Positions 1-11,200 of a stretch of 64,000 nt of DNA are shown piece after piece. The DNA is from Calycina herbarum (Eukaryota; Ascomycota; Leotiomycetes; Helotiales; Pezizellaceae), in assembly GCA_001414485.1 (NCBI GenBank), contig LLEY01000188.1:48825-112824 (forward strand), read 5' to 3'. The stretch's first letter is position 1. Each line of letters opens with the position of its first letter. The translations under genes were made by a program, and so were the position numbers. The notes under the pieces were generated by a model, which saw only the letters and a program-made list of their open reading frames with translations, was not told where the DNA came from and did no database searches.

Positions 1-180
1 CAGTAAATATAGGTACTTCCAGTTCGTACCTGCCTACCTGCTTACCTGGTTCATTGTCCTAACTTTCTTGGATAACGAACGGTCATTAACCGAAACACTT
101 GGACAATTTAATATTTACCTTGAACAATGAAGTTCGATTGTCCTAAAATATTTGGGTAATATTTAGAACGTGAGCCTGGG
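1..180. repeat. Partial copy of the GCGGCAGT short TIR element
   Basis: The window opens inside a sequence that starts CAGTAAATA and soon carries GTTCGTACCTGCCTACC, as do the complete copies at 1190 and 1641. It also has the internal TTGGACAAT-type motif seen in the others. The left end is cut by the window edge and the right end is not clear, so the borders are approximate. Confidence 0.4.
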
Positions 181-436
181 GAAATGGGTGGGGCTACTGC
201 AGGGTAGGATCGGGAGGATCGGCTGTTGGTTTGCTTCCTTAGGTTGTTGGCTTGGCACAAAATGGGGGCTCAGCAAAACATGACGAAGCCCGGCTCATCG
301 CCTCAATCACTCGAGGCAGGTACAAGTACGATCAGCACACTCACACTCACACTCCCGCCACGCACAAAACCACCTACCTACTTGAACTCCGAACTGCCCA
401 CCCCTTCTTATACCATACCATCTCAACCACATCAAA

Positions 437-956
437 ATGTGCTCAGGAGACATCTTTCTAGGGCTTATTGCCATAATCTTTCCTCCGCTTCCAGGTAATT
501 AATTCTAGGCGTAAGCATGAAGACGACGAATACTAACATCTCTCAGTCTGGGTCAAGACCGGAATCTGTAGCGCCGACTCTCTCATCAACATCTGTCTCT
601 GCATGCTCGGTTTCGTTCCCGGCCTCCTTCATTCTTGGTACATCATCGCGAAATTCCCAGAATATGACGAATACGATTCTCTACCTCAAGATGCCGAGGC
701 TGGACGTGTTACATACGTCGTCGTAACATCACCAAATGGAGGACGCACAAGAGTTCCAAATCACGTCGTCCGACCTGGCCCACAGAGCTATGGCACAACC
801 GCCCCCATGGCTCCTCCAGTTCACCAGGATCAGAACGGAACTTGGAATAACAATGGAGCACCCGGTGTCCCAGGCGCGGAGGGAAGCAGCGGAGGAGTCC
901 CTCCTTCATATGCTGAAGCTGTGAAGGGAGACAATAAGGTTCAAACAAACCACTAG
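437..956 (+). CDS. Pmp3/UPF0057-family small membrane protein with long tail
   Basis: Two exons, 437-494 and 547-956, give about 155 residues; the join uses GTAATT and TCTCAG borders. The first ~55 residues are two hydrophobic helices typical of the Pmp3 (UPF0057) family: an N-terminal segment with FPPLPVW, then ICLCMLGFVPGLLHSWYII followed by the acidic YDEYDSLPQD. In yeast Pmp3 is a plasma-membrane proteolipid affecting membrane potential and salt tolerance. Classic members are ~52-60 residues; this one adds ~95 residues rich in Gly, Pro, Asn and Gln, including a PPSYAEA motif near the C terminus that resembles a PPxY ubiquitin-ligase (Nedd4/Rsp5) binding site. Such tailed versions are common in filamentous fungi. 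The start is the ATG directly before the first helix. Confidence 0.85.
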
Positions 957-1189
957 ACTGCACGCCTGTCTCGATGGGGAGATCGGTGGAATCGTCCCCA
1001 AAGACGGAGGATTGGGATTTGATGGATTTGGAGGGTACGCGTTTGTAACGTTTGTGGGAATTATCGGCGCAAGGGAAGGATCACTGGGGTAATATTGCGG
1101 CATCGGATAGCGAGGGACTTTACGTAAAACTGTTTCGTAGGCGTTCTACTCGTCGTTTGGGGATGGTTACACTAGCACGCGGTGGACAG

Positions 1190-1386
1190 AAAAAGCGGCA
1201 GTGTTCGTACCTGCCTACATAGCTCTTTGTCCCAACTATCTAGGGTAATTCAAAGTAATTGCCCCATATACTCCAAGCTATTTAGAATATGCACCTAGAA
1301 GTTTGGAACAATCGAGCTAAATTGTTTTAGAAAGTTGGAATAATAAGCAAGATAGGTAGGTACGACTCTAATTACTGCCGCTTTTT
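1190..1386. repeat. Short TIR element (MITE), GCGGCAGT family
   Basis: A 197-bp non-coding element bounded by perfect 13-bp inverted repeats, AAAAAGCGGCAGT on the left (1190-1202) and its complement on the right (1374-1386). The trinucleotide CAG stands on both sides (1187-1189, 1387-1389), a possible 3-bp target duplication. The interior has GTTCGTACCTGCCTAC at the left end and an inverted partial match GTAGGTACGA at the right end. Confidence 0.8.
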
Positions 1387-1640
1387 CAGTTACGTATTTG
1401 AAATAAGCCTTATTTTATGAGGTTTTCGCGACTCAACCCGCTCTATATTTTGTTCTTACAAACTGATAGATTCAATAAATTTGGTTACCTGAAGCGTAAT
1501 TTTCACTTTGCCTCAATTCGACGACGCCGACAACATTACGAGAACGTTATGGTTTTTGTCCGTGAAGGACCACTAGGTTCTAATATGAGTCGTCATGTCA
1601 TCTCATGTCGTTACTAAGTTAGCCAGGCCCCTCTCGCAAT

Positions 1641-1834
1641 GAACGGCAGTAAATACTTTGGTTCGTACCTGCCTACCCAGCCCTCGTTGTTCCAACTTTC
1701 TAGCATAATTCAGGTACATTATGCTAAACGCTTGGAACAATTTGGAATTATCCTATACAGTTGGAGAAATCAACTTTAATTTTCCCAAAAAGGTAGAACA
1801 TCGAGAAGGATTGAATATTTTAACTGCCGCTTTT
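1641..1834. repeat. Short TIR element (MITE), GCGGCAGT family
   Basis: A second copy of the same family, ~194 bp. The left terminus is GAACGGCAGTAAATAC and the right terminus is AACTGCCGCTTTTATTG. The left TIR has drifted. It shares GTTCGTACCTGCCTACC and an internal TTGGAACAATTT motif with the copy at 1190. Confidence 0.7.
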
Positions 1835-1996
1835 ATTGTCCACCACGAGACTCTTGCTCGCCTAATTCCTAAAAATTAGAAGGCAGCCATCATTAGCCGA
1901 GATCACAGTTAAACCGCTTTCAACTGAAAACACAGATGAAGAGAGCGCAACATGGAAAGCCCAAGTGGATAGAAACCCAATAGCGTAGCCGAGGAT

Positions 1997-2355
1997 TTAG
2001 GTCGGGGCAAAGCAGGAGAGCAGACGCTTGAGAATAGTATGTACTAGGAGACAACCCAGCTGGACTTCACACAGCTTGTTTTTGAGGATGTTGGTGAGGT
2101 CATCGCCGAGAAAGGTCAAGATGGATTTGGCGCCGAGCAAGTAGTCGAGGATTGCTATGACAAGATTGATGAGGTTTACTAGCGGTCCGTATCAGCTCTT
2201 ATCCACAGAAGCAAGAAGCGTAGAAGGAACTCACATGTTCCGATGAATTGAGTTAGCTTGGTTGAGGCGGTGGTTTTCTGGACGAGTCAGCTGTGTTCGT
2301 ATGCATTGTGCTGGCTGACGAAACTTACATTGGCAGGGGAGTCTGCGGAAGCCAT
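1997..2355 (-). CDS. Small three-exon protein, function unknown
   Basis: Reading the minus strand from the ATG at 2355 gives exons 2355-2329, 2277-2235 and 2178-1997, joined by introns with GTAAG/CCAG and GTGAG/CTAG borders of 51 and 56 nt. The spliced frame is open for 83 residues and ends in TAA. The product begins MASADSPAN, has a Ser/Thr-rich start, then a hydrophobic stretch around LNLINLVIAILDYLLG, and a C-terminal part with three cysteines (one each in KLCEVQLGC, LLSCF). I do not recognise the family. The hydrophobic segment suggests membrane association or an amphipathic helix. Support is the clean frame across two regular introns; no homology was tested. Confidence 0.55.
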
Positions 2356-4492
2356 CTTAAAAGGGCTTTTTGACCAGGTCTTACAAAGCTTATTTTGTTG
2401 CAATAATGAGTTCTGTAGATTAAGGTTCTAGTTCTTTGCGCGGTGCCGTTCTTGAGAGAAAAGCAAGTTTGAGAGAGAGCTCAAAATAATTGATATAGGC
2501 AAGACGCATAGACCACGATTTCTATGCACCTAGGACTCGTATTGCAAGCCACGTCACTAGCTAGGGCTAGGGCTTAAGGCTTGGCATGCGCTTCAAATAA
2601 TCCGAGCTTATTAGTTTAACTTCCTAAAACAATTTGAGATATTAACCTGGCTCTTTCCAAATAAAGATTTCAATTATCTGAGAAGAGACGGAGGAAAATG
2701 TTTTGAATAATCACTGTAAGCTATTCTCGAAAGTTAGAACAGCGAGATCAGATAGAAAGATACGGATCTAATAAAACTTTACTACTACTTCAATTATCCA
2801 CATAAGTAGTTTCTTCTTATTACCATAATTCCTTCACACTTTTCTACTTGAGTTATTCTACTGATTACCTACATAACTAGCAACAAGGGTATACTGAATT
2901 CGAATGAGTTTCCATAGTTTCTTTTATAAGATTATCTTCCTCTATTACTTCAAAGACTCTCAGGTAATGTCTATTAAGCGAAGAAGCGAGGATAGTTGAG
3001 ATATAACCCCTGTAGAACTCTTAGACTATCACAGAGATATACTTATTCTGGGTTAATTCAAATAATACCCTTCAGAGGTAGGTTTATCGAGAAGAGAATC
3101 TGAGACTCTTGCAGCAAATTTTACTTATCATACTCCTCTCGCGGCAAAGAGTGTTCGGGTAAAATTGCACCTTATTTGTTCCTAATACTATGACCAATAT
3201 TAAGTAAGCAGATCATTCTAAATCCAAAGAGTTGCTTGTGACCTCTAGGTATACGAGTGCCCGTTCGTATCTGAACACTCTATCCTTTTCCATTGAGTAT
3301 TCTGAATTTTGATTCGAGTTGTTTTAAATTCACACGTTACTTTTGCACTATACTTGCAAAACCCTTCTAAATTTCCCCTTCCTGAATCTGCTTCTCCTTG
3401 ATCTATTTGGGTCTAGTCTTATTGGACCCTTGTGTGTGCACCCCAGGCGAAACAATCGCCAGTGGAGCCACTTCAATGAACCCTGTTTTGGTGAGACCCA
3501 CTGATAACTATCACCATTCTTCAGAAAAGAGGATGCGGCGGAGTCCGGTCGGAAAGCAGCTTGGCTTTTCACGAGCAAGAGATAGCCGTCATAGCGTCGA
3601 TGTTATGGCCAACCGGTGGGAAATTCTGTATTGTACAAGCTGGCGTGGAGAGGTCCGGGGATGATAATTCTCGCTTAGAAGACTCACCAAATATTTTTCT
3701 CATCGTAATAATTTCTGGAATTACACCCTTAAACGCCAAGTATAATGTTGCGCGTTGTAGTTCGTCTCAGGCGAAAAACACATGGCCATATTATCTGTGG
3801 CGTTTATTGCGAAAGCTTGTTGACTGCTGACGACTGGTGATTGGCCAGTTCGTAACAACAAAGCTTAGCCATCAGCCGAATGCTTAAATCTAATTAAGCA
3901 TTTCTGCAATCCCCCCCCCCCCCCCAACGAACTAAATGCAATTTTGTATTTGCGCACCGCCCGTGCGATTACATTTAGTTCAGGGGGAGAGTAGCATCAC
4001 CAAATCCTACAGTGTTATCAATGCACGAGCAAACTAATCGCACTTCAGTGAGTGTTTCTCGATTCCACTCCTCTTCGTCCATTATACCTAGTCAATTAAG
4101 ATTTTGTAACATCAACATCTAAGCCCAATCTCACAGCATTATGAATGTACGAGCAAGCTAATCGCACCTTGGCAAATTGGGGTCTAGCACTGTCAAGATA
4201 GGATTACAAATAGCATTGATGAAGCGTGGACCAAGATAGATCAAAATAGTTTCAGGCTTCCACAGCCACGGGCATCTGTGAGCATTGAGTTGACAATTCC
4301 GAAGAAGAAGGATTGAGAAGGAGAAGGTATAAGAGAGCAGCGATTTCCTACCAGAATTTCTCATCATCACTACATCGATCATCTCATTTGTCTCTTCAAT
4401 CCAAAACCGCTTCTTTCAATCTTTATTCCGCCGATCATCACTTCAACCCAAACCAACTACTTTCACAATCCTCAAACCAAATCCACGCCAAT
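2356..4492. other. Intergenic stretch without a convincing gene
   Basis: About 2.1 kb, mostly AT-rich. It contains a run of 15 C at 3911-3925. Open frames near 3350-3830 have no splice partners or recognisable motifs and I do not call them. Confidence 0.6.
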
Positions 4493-4909
4493 ATGCAGTT
4501 CACTCTCGCAATTGTTGTCGCTATCATGGCCGCTGTCACCAACGCAGCTGCAATCGAGGAGCGAAAAGCCAGCAACAAAGCCAACGAGTACAAAACCGCC
4601 GACTGGTAAATTTCCCCTTCATTCAAAAAATCTCCCTATGCAATGCTAACGTTTCTCACTAGTTCCGGCGACCTCAACTTTGGTCATCATGGCTCAAGCA
4701 GTTGGCTCGATGAGTGTATCAACATGGACTCCTCGTCACACTCTGTCTACATGGCAAAAGGCTCGAGATATTTGACGGCATACTCCAAGCCAGGCTGCTC
4801 AGACCTTTATCGTCTTGGATCTGTCACCATGCAACCAGCTTGTCAGAACTTGGATTGGGGTTTCGTTGGGTTCGAGAATGTTAGAATAGGAAGTCTCAAA
4901 TTCGACTAA
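4493..4909 (+). CDS. Small secreted cysteine-containing protein
   Basis: Two exons, 4493-4605 and 4663-4909, joined through GTAAAT/ACTAG borders, encode 119 residues. The first ~20 residues (MQFTLAIVVAIMAAVTNAAA) are a typical secretion signal with an Ala-rich cleavage site. The remainder is ~99 residues with four cysteines, in CSGD, DECIN, PGCSDL and PACQN, so two disulfides are likely. A possible processing stretch (IEERKASNK) follows the signal. Size, secretion and even cysteine number fit the small secreted proteins that fungi use in host contact or on the cell surface, but I recognise no named family. The splice exactly restores a TGT Cys codon. No toxin or effector function can be claimed from sequence alone. 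Confidence 0.75.
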
Positions 4910-5422
4910 ATGTCGAGTGGATTGGAGTCCGTAGACTCTAGGGAATGAAGAGAACGGAGGGGAGAGGAGGGGAGAGGAGGGGACTGAGGGTGGGGATACT
5001 GTAGAAGTTTGGATTCATTTACTTCTTTCGCTTTTAGATTTTGTACATTTTGCATAGAAGATATTCTAGGTGCAGTTTGCTACCTTAGATACATAGACCC
5101 GCTTCTCCTTTTTGTGAAACCTGTGCATTCTTACTTTTTCTCTCTACTTGTTTCTCTCTACAGGCCTTGACGTAACTAAGAATTATTCGTATAAATAGTT
5201 CCAGTCCTACAATCCTTCTCATTCACTAAGCTTTCTAGGGAATCTCTAATAGATACTACGACTTGTAATTATTTCTTAAGCAGCTTATTTTAATTCAAGC
5301 TTTATATCAGACCTGGAGGAGCCGAAGACATTCACTCTCAAACCCCGGCAAATACCCAATCTTATATCCTAGAAAATGAACTTCTAAACGACAGCCTACT
5401 TTAAGACTAAATGAGCAAAACT
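4910..5422. other. 3' flank with GA-rich tandem repeat
   Basis: Directly after the secreted-protein gene is a short GGGGAGAGGA-type tandem repeat (about 4955-4982), then T-rich sequence suitable for a 3' UTR. No gene seen. Confidence 0.5.
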
Positions 5423-6188
5423 CGGTGGTCGTGTGGTCTCGTCAATGTAATCTCATCAATTCACAACTAACATATTACGGGCATATAAAATTAGCCGAGC
5501 TCTAGACCTTGGCAGGGTTAGAACTAACGTAAGAATTCAGCCCTTTTAAAAGTTATAGAATCTTGTCTAAATTCTTATAACTAGTAAAGTTATATATTAT
5601 AAGAAAAGTACTATAGAGTAAAGATAATATACTCTAGCTATATTAAACTACTAAGCTACTAATAAAAGTATAAACTAATTTAAGAATTAATTATTACTCT
5701 TTATTATAGCTAGAGTATATTATCTTTACTTTATAGTACTTTTCTTATAATACACGACTTTGCTGGTTATAACGATATTCTAGAAGAGCTGAATTCTTAC
5801 GTTGGTTTCAGCCCTCGCACAGGCCAGAGCTCGGCTAATTTTGCATGCCCGTGGTGAACATATCATAGAAACTTTTTATTAAGCGAGCCCACCAGCCAAT
5901 TTCGCCAACCCGACATTCTACAGCTGCAGATGTAGTAGTGAAGAGCCATGGCGATATCCAGTTGACAGCCACCTTGGACTAATGGATAGGTCCTCGGCGA
6001 GCACGCAGTTGATTCTTTTCAGACTACACACACCTCTCAGACTTTTATAAGCAGATTCTCCAGTTGAATTTTTCAGGCTTTCCAGACGCAGACTCAGTTG
6101 ATTTCGAGGCTCAAGACGCTGATTCTTTCTCAGACTAGGCGTAAGTTGGATTCTCTTCTCCCGACTTTCCTACTAGACCACCGACCAC
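5423..6188. repeat. TIR element of the GGTGGTCG family, with nested insertion
   Basis: Left end CGGTGGTCGTGTGGTCTC, right end ending GACCACCGACCAC before a T-run. The orientation is opposite to the copies at 20833 and 21606. It shares with the 21606 copy, in reverse complement, an ~75-bp block containing CTACATCTGCAGCTGTAGA and CGCTTAATxAAAAGTTTCTATGA. A younger palindromic element lies inside (5476-5856). No coding capacity is seen. Confidence 0.7.
5476..5856. repeat. Palindromic foldback element nested in the TIR element
   Basis: About 381 bp, AT-rich in the middle, with long near-perfect inverted arms: CGGGCATxxAAAATTAGCCG at the left (from 5478) is mirrored at the right end (to 5851), and arms continue through GTAAGAATTCAGC and a long match around TAGAGTATATTATCTTTAC. 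The 7-bp word AACATAT flanks it on both sides (5469-5475 and 5857-5863), a likely target duplication. No ORF. Confidence 0.8.
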
Positions 6189-6477
6189 TTTTTTTTGTAT
6201 TTTTCCCCCTCGACTTATAAAAAAGGAAAATATCCTCTAAGATAATCGTTAGTTTTATATATAATTAAAAGTCACAGAGAGAAAGAATAACAGTAGGTAC
6301 GTTTTACCTATTCTTAAATTGCTTCTTATAAAAGACATGTCAAAGCAAATAAAACGTATTCACCTCTGAACTCTGACAAATACTCCATCGTTTTATCCTA
6401 TAGCAAGGGCTAGAAACTGTGAGGGAGAGTAGCACTTAAAAATAAATAAGAAGTTTTTCTCTAACAAATAGAACCCC

Positions 6478-6839
6478 GTGGTCGGGTGGTCGGATGGTCC
6501 AGTGGTGTTTAATTCTTTGTTCGCACTAATATAATTTAGTACCTTTCAGCGTGGGACCCTCCAGCTGGACATCAAACACCGCTACAGGTGCACATGTAGT
6601 AGGATTTGGTCAACAGCAACCAGAAGAGTGCAGCTTTCAAAACAGGATTCAGAGAGACAGCACATTGCAGCCTATACACAACGATATTAAACAGGTTCCA
6701 GAGAGATGTTGCAGCGTAAACGGGGATGAGAAAACAGAGGATGATGCAGCTAGTTGATGCCACACCGATAGATGGGTGGGGTAAACACAGCGTGAGGTGT
6801 AAGTACAACCCACTCTTCTAAAGAAATCACCCGACCACT
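6478..6839. repeat. TIR element of the GGTGGTCG family
   Basis: About 362 bp. Left end GTGGTCGGGTGGTCGG, right end CACCCGACCAC before ATTTTTTG. It lies in the same orientation as the 5423 copy. The interior is diverged, but a short ACATGTAGTAGG stretch corresponds to the ATCTGCAG-CTGTAG block of the other copies. Frames inside it are not convincing genes. Confidence 0.6.
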
Positions 6840-6984
6840 ATTTTTTGTTCTGCTTTCTTTGCAAATATCCCAAGCCACACAGGTCGCGAGTCAAGATGTA
6901 AGTCACTACTTTTTCTCTCAAAATGTCTGAATATATTTTGTCTATCTATCCAACTGCGGATGAGAAAACATGATGCAAAAGAGT

Positions 6985-8207
6985 CTACTCGTTGTGATAA
7001 CTTTCCCAATAGGTAAGCACCGAGTCTTCTACTTCTGGTCTTGCGACATCTCTGACCTTGAAACCCTCCAGCGCCATCGGGGCGAAGTCGTATACCATAG
7101 TTCCTTGGATTCTCAGTGCAACTCCTGGAAAACTATCAAACTCCACCTGAGTTTGGTGAATATCAGAGCCCGCTTTAGGTTCCAACCCAAGTGCTCCTCT
7201 CCATCTCATGAGCCATTTCTTTTGTATCCGCGAAGGCCAGCAACCGCGACTCAATATACAACATGACTCGAGCTTTGCCAAAGTTTTTGGCCTGTGGAGG
7301 GCACAATCGCACTGTTCCTTGGAATTTATCGCCCCACGAAATCCTTGCCCAAAGCTGGCGAACGTTGTGTTTAGATTTGATGTTGTCCATTTTGATTATC
7401 CAAATCATGTCAGCAGTTTCGGCAATCCAAGACTTTCTGCTAATCTTGGTGCCGTAATTCTCCATTCACCAGTTACATCCCATATTCTTGCCGGAGGCAT
7501 ATCGATGTATATTTTATCTGGAGCGAGAGCAGCAGCAGGAGTTGCAGAACTACTGGCTTTGGTAGAAACAGCATGAGGTGCATCGGGAGCAAATGCTGTG
7601 TATCTACGAGGTTGTAGAACCATGCTGTCCTCCTACATTTTGTCAGTCTATCACATCAATCATTCATAATGCTGGCTGGTACAATACGTAAGGGTTGTAT
7701 TCCAACTCGTCCCATTGCTGTTTTACTAGCCAAGGTGGCTTTGAACTTAAGTTCTTCTCCATATAGATCATGCAGAATTCAATGTCGATAGACGTGAAGT
7801 CCAAGGTCGAGAAATCCGGGCGATGTATGAAATAAAACTCAGTTTGTTTCCGTTCGGCCGTTGTGCCTCCAAATTTCTTATTTTGCCTCATCCCTCCATC
7901 TACGCCGCGCCAATTCATGATCCAAGTTGTATTTCTTGATCCGGGTTTGGTTTCTGAATCAAGATCACAGAGCTTGCTGAATTCTGAAGCAGTACAGTGT
8001 GTCGTCTTGTTTAGAATCAAGGGGGCAGAGCCGCAAAAGACCTTTCATTTCGCCGAAATCAAATTCGCCGTAGAGTTGGCATGGCGAACAGTGGCGGTAA
8101 TAGTACATTCTGAGGGAAGACTTGGTTGTGTCGATTTTGGGATGTGAAGTACTCACCAAGGTGTATTGACCTTCAACATCCCAACAGACCTCTGGTGCCT
8201 TCGATGC
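6985..8207 (-). pseudogene. Decayed third A-B module of the domain-repeat protein
   Basis: Starting directly after the TAA that ends the 1029-residue ORF, and in the same frame, translation continues APEVCWDVEGQYTL and later GEFDFGEMKGLLRLCP, which are the A-type domain signatures. The frame then breaks (stop near 7966, frameshift) and continues as NTTWIMNWRG in another frame. A second, B-type domain follows with RIWDVTGEWRITAP (near 7450-7480), a frameshift, and RQLWARISWGDKFQGTVRLCPP. At least three frame breaks are needed, so this is a relic, not an expressed extension. It shows that the ancestral gene probably had six domains. Confidence 0.8.
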
Positions 8208-11200
8208 TTAATTACTCCTCAGCTTGGAGCTATCACACTGAATAGGATTCGCAGCTTTGGTGGCGCTGGTTTTCGGTACCGGAGCAGGTAATTCCTCGCC
8301 AGAAACATCAACAAGGTCGATAACGACTGGAGACTCTGAATTGACGGGAGCGTAACGCTTCCACAAATTATGGACCTCTGTTGATATGGGAATTTGAGCC
8401 GGGACGTCTATGTCGTCGTCTGTATCCGATTCGAGATCGACAACTGAATCGTCGTCTGTGTGGACTTTCGATCCCTTGATTGACCAGACGAGGCCACGAA
8501 TCCACAGCCCACGTAGATGCATATGCTCATAGTCATCGCAATGAAATTGACAACTGGAATTCCACATGTCAGCGTACTCGTCGTTGAGTTTCGTTTCCAT
8601 GTTAGCCTCTCTGAACTTCACCGTCCATCTTTCTATTCCTTTCATTCTTCGTCCAACCTGAACATCATCACTCAAAAAGCATGAGTCCTCAAAATCCTTC
8701 AGGCTTCGGTTTTCCTCACTGCCTCCTTGGGCAGGCGGACAAAAGCGCATGACTCCCTCCATGCAACCAAATTTGTACGTAGCCCACATTTGTCGTCCAG
8801 CTTTGCCATCCTTCAAATCACTCGTGACGTACATTTGCATGGACATGGGCATGAAATCCTCGGGAACTTCAAGCCTTTCCACTAAATCGGGCGAAGTGAT
8901 ATTCCATTCTCCAGTAACATTCCAAGGGCCGTTGTCGCTCCATACAGGAGAAAGAAGTTCTGATTCTGGCTTGTAAGACTTCCATTTTTCTGCAAGCGTA
9001 AGAGCACCTTGAGCAGGAGGCATCGGTCCATCGGTTTTGATTCCATGGATCATTATGCCTCGGTGAGACCATTTACCTGTTGAGTAGTTATGACTAGTTA
9101 TCAAATTTAATCGACCATTGTCTTCCCTCGTAAATATGCATTGGTTCTCGCTGTGGAACATTTCATTTGCTCCAGTCTTAGAATCATAGCCCCGCCACCT
9201 CGTTAGCCAACGCTGCTTTCCAAAGGGGGGTGGTCCTGGCCAGCAGTCCTTTCCCAAAGCACATGATTTTTCGAACTCAGAAATCCCACGAGGCCATTCC
9301 TCCTCTTTGCTATCATCATGATCATCAAGAGGGCGAGGGCAGAAGCGTATAATCCCACTGAGGCTGCCAAAGTCTATCTCTCCCCACAGCTGCCGAGTTT
9401 CTTGAACCGGGTCGAAGGATGATCTGATGGTCAAATACATGGGCGATTTCCCCACGTCGTATTTTTCATGGAGGATTTTTGCGTCGCCTCGTCTGTTATC
9501 AGCCGTGATTTCCCATCGACCACATACATCCCAGACAAATTCGGGAACCACTTTGGAGAAAGGGCTTGCCATCAGTGGAATGCGTGGTGCCATTGGCCGA
9601 GAAGCTGCCTTGGGTCGAGGAACTGCCTTGGGTCGAGGAACTGCCTTGGGTCGAGGAACTGCCTTTGATGCTGACTGGGCTTCCACTCTTGATGTAGAAG
9701 AACTCGAATTTTGGGGGGGCGCTGAATTCTTGCCCACACTATTAGAAACAGTGCTAGCAGACTGTGCAGGTTGCTTGTTTTTAGATTCACGATCAATTTC
9801 AGCTATGAGATGCCGTCTCTCTAGCTCATCCAAGGATCTGTGGCGAGCCCATAATTCGTGAACCTGGGTAGGGTTCGGTTGTGAATTTGGGTTCTGAATC
9901 TTGGCATTCGCACCAAATGAATTATCGTCCTTGGAGGCCATGAATCCAATTGTCTGCCCATTATAATGAAATGTGCCCATGATGTGGATATACCTCCCCC
10001 CTGCGAGAGGCGCAAACGTAATAGAGCTAACGCCAATATCACTATAATCTTCTTTGTCGCCAGTCTGTGTATACTCTCCCCTCCATCCCATCAGCCATCT
10101 AGGATTACCCTTCGTTCGTTTTCCAACTTGGTCACCTTCACCTAGAAAGCATCTGCTTTCAAAAGACGCAAGAGATCGTTGTTGTAAGCTTCGAGGAACA
10201 TTATATGGACAAAATCGCATAATACCCTCGAACAGACCGAACCTAAAAGTTGCCCATAACTGTTTTCCCACCTTTCCGCCCTTTTTGTCGTCGGTAATGT
10301 GAATTTCCATGCTCATGTTACCATCAAGAGCAGGTCTAGCAACGTTGAATATTTCGGCCAAAGTGGACGAATCGATTCGCCATTTCCCGGTGATATCCCA
10401 TGGTCCGTCATCTGCACAAGGAAGCGCTACTTGATTGGGGTCATACTTGTAGTATGCCCATTGTTCACTAGGGGTGCGGTTATCCTGGGGTTGGGGGACC
10501 GCTTGATCGAGCTTGAATCCATCAATGGATATTATGGTGGATTGGAAAATGAGTAGAGTTTCCAGAGTTAAGCGGCCATCTTTATCCAGGCTGAAAGTAC
10601 AATCGGTCAGATAATCATCAGCCTTTTCGTTGAGCCCAGTCCTAATGTTGGAGCCCCGTCGTCTCGTATGCCAATATTTTTGGCCCATTGGGCCTGATCC
10701 TGGCCAGCAATTAGAGAATTCGCATGCTTTTTCAAAGTCTGGAACATCTTTGGGCCATTGATCAGAGTCTTCGGTAGGAGAGGGACAGAAACGGATGATC
10801 CCTCGAAGTGTACCAAATTCAATTTCTGCCCACATTTGTCGTTTTTGTGTGGAGGATACAGATGATCTGATTGTCAGATACATTGGCCCTTTCCCTTCGT
10901 CCGGGACGTCCAATTCCCTGTGGAGTATGTCGTAGTTTGCGGACCTCGAGGACCTCACTTCCCACCTACCACAAACGTCCCATGCCCAATCGGGGGCCTC
11001 TCCAGAGGCAGGAGTAGTATTCTTTGCTATACATGCTGCCGGGTTCTGTGGCTTGGAAGCGTGCCCCTCATGTTCCGGGTTCGCTTTGCCTGGTATATTT
11101 GATTTATCGGTAAACGCAACGCGTTTAGCTTTCGGTAGTATCGTCGAAGCAGTCTCCCCATCTTTGTTCGCTAAGTCGTCTGGCGCTCGCTTTGCTGGTA

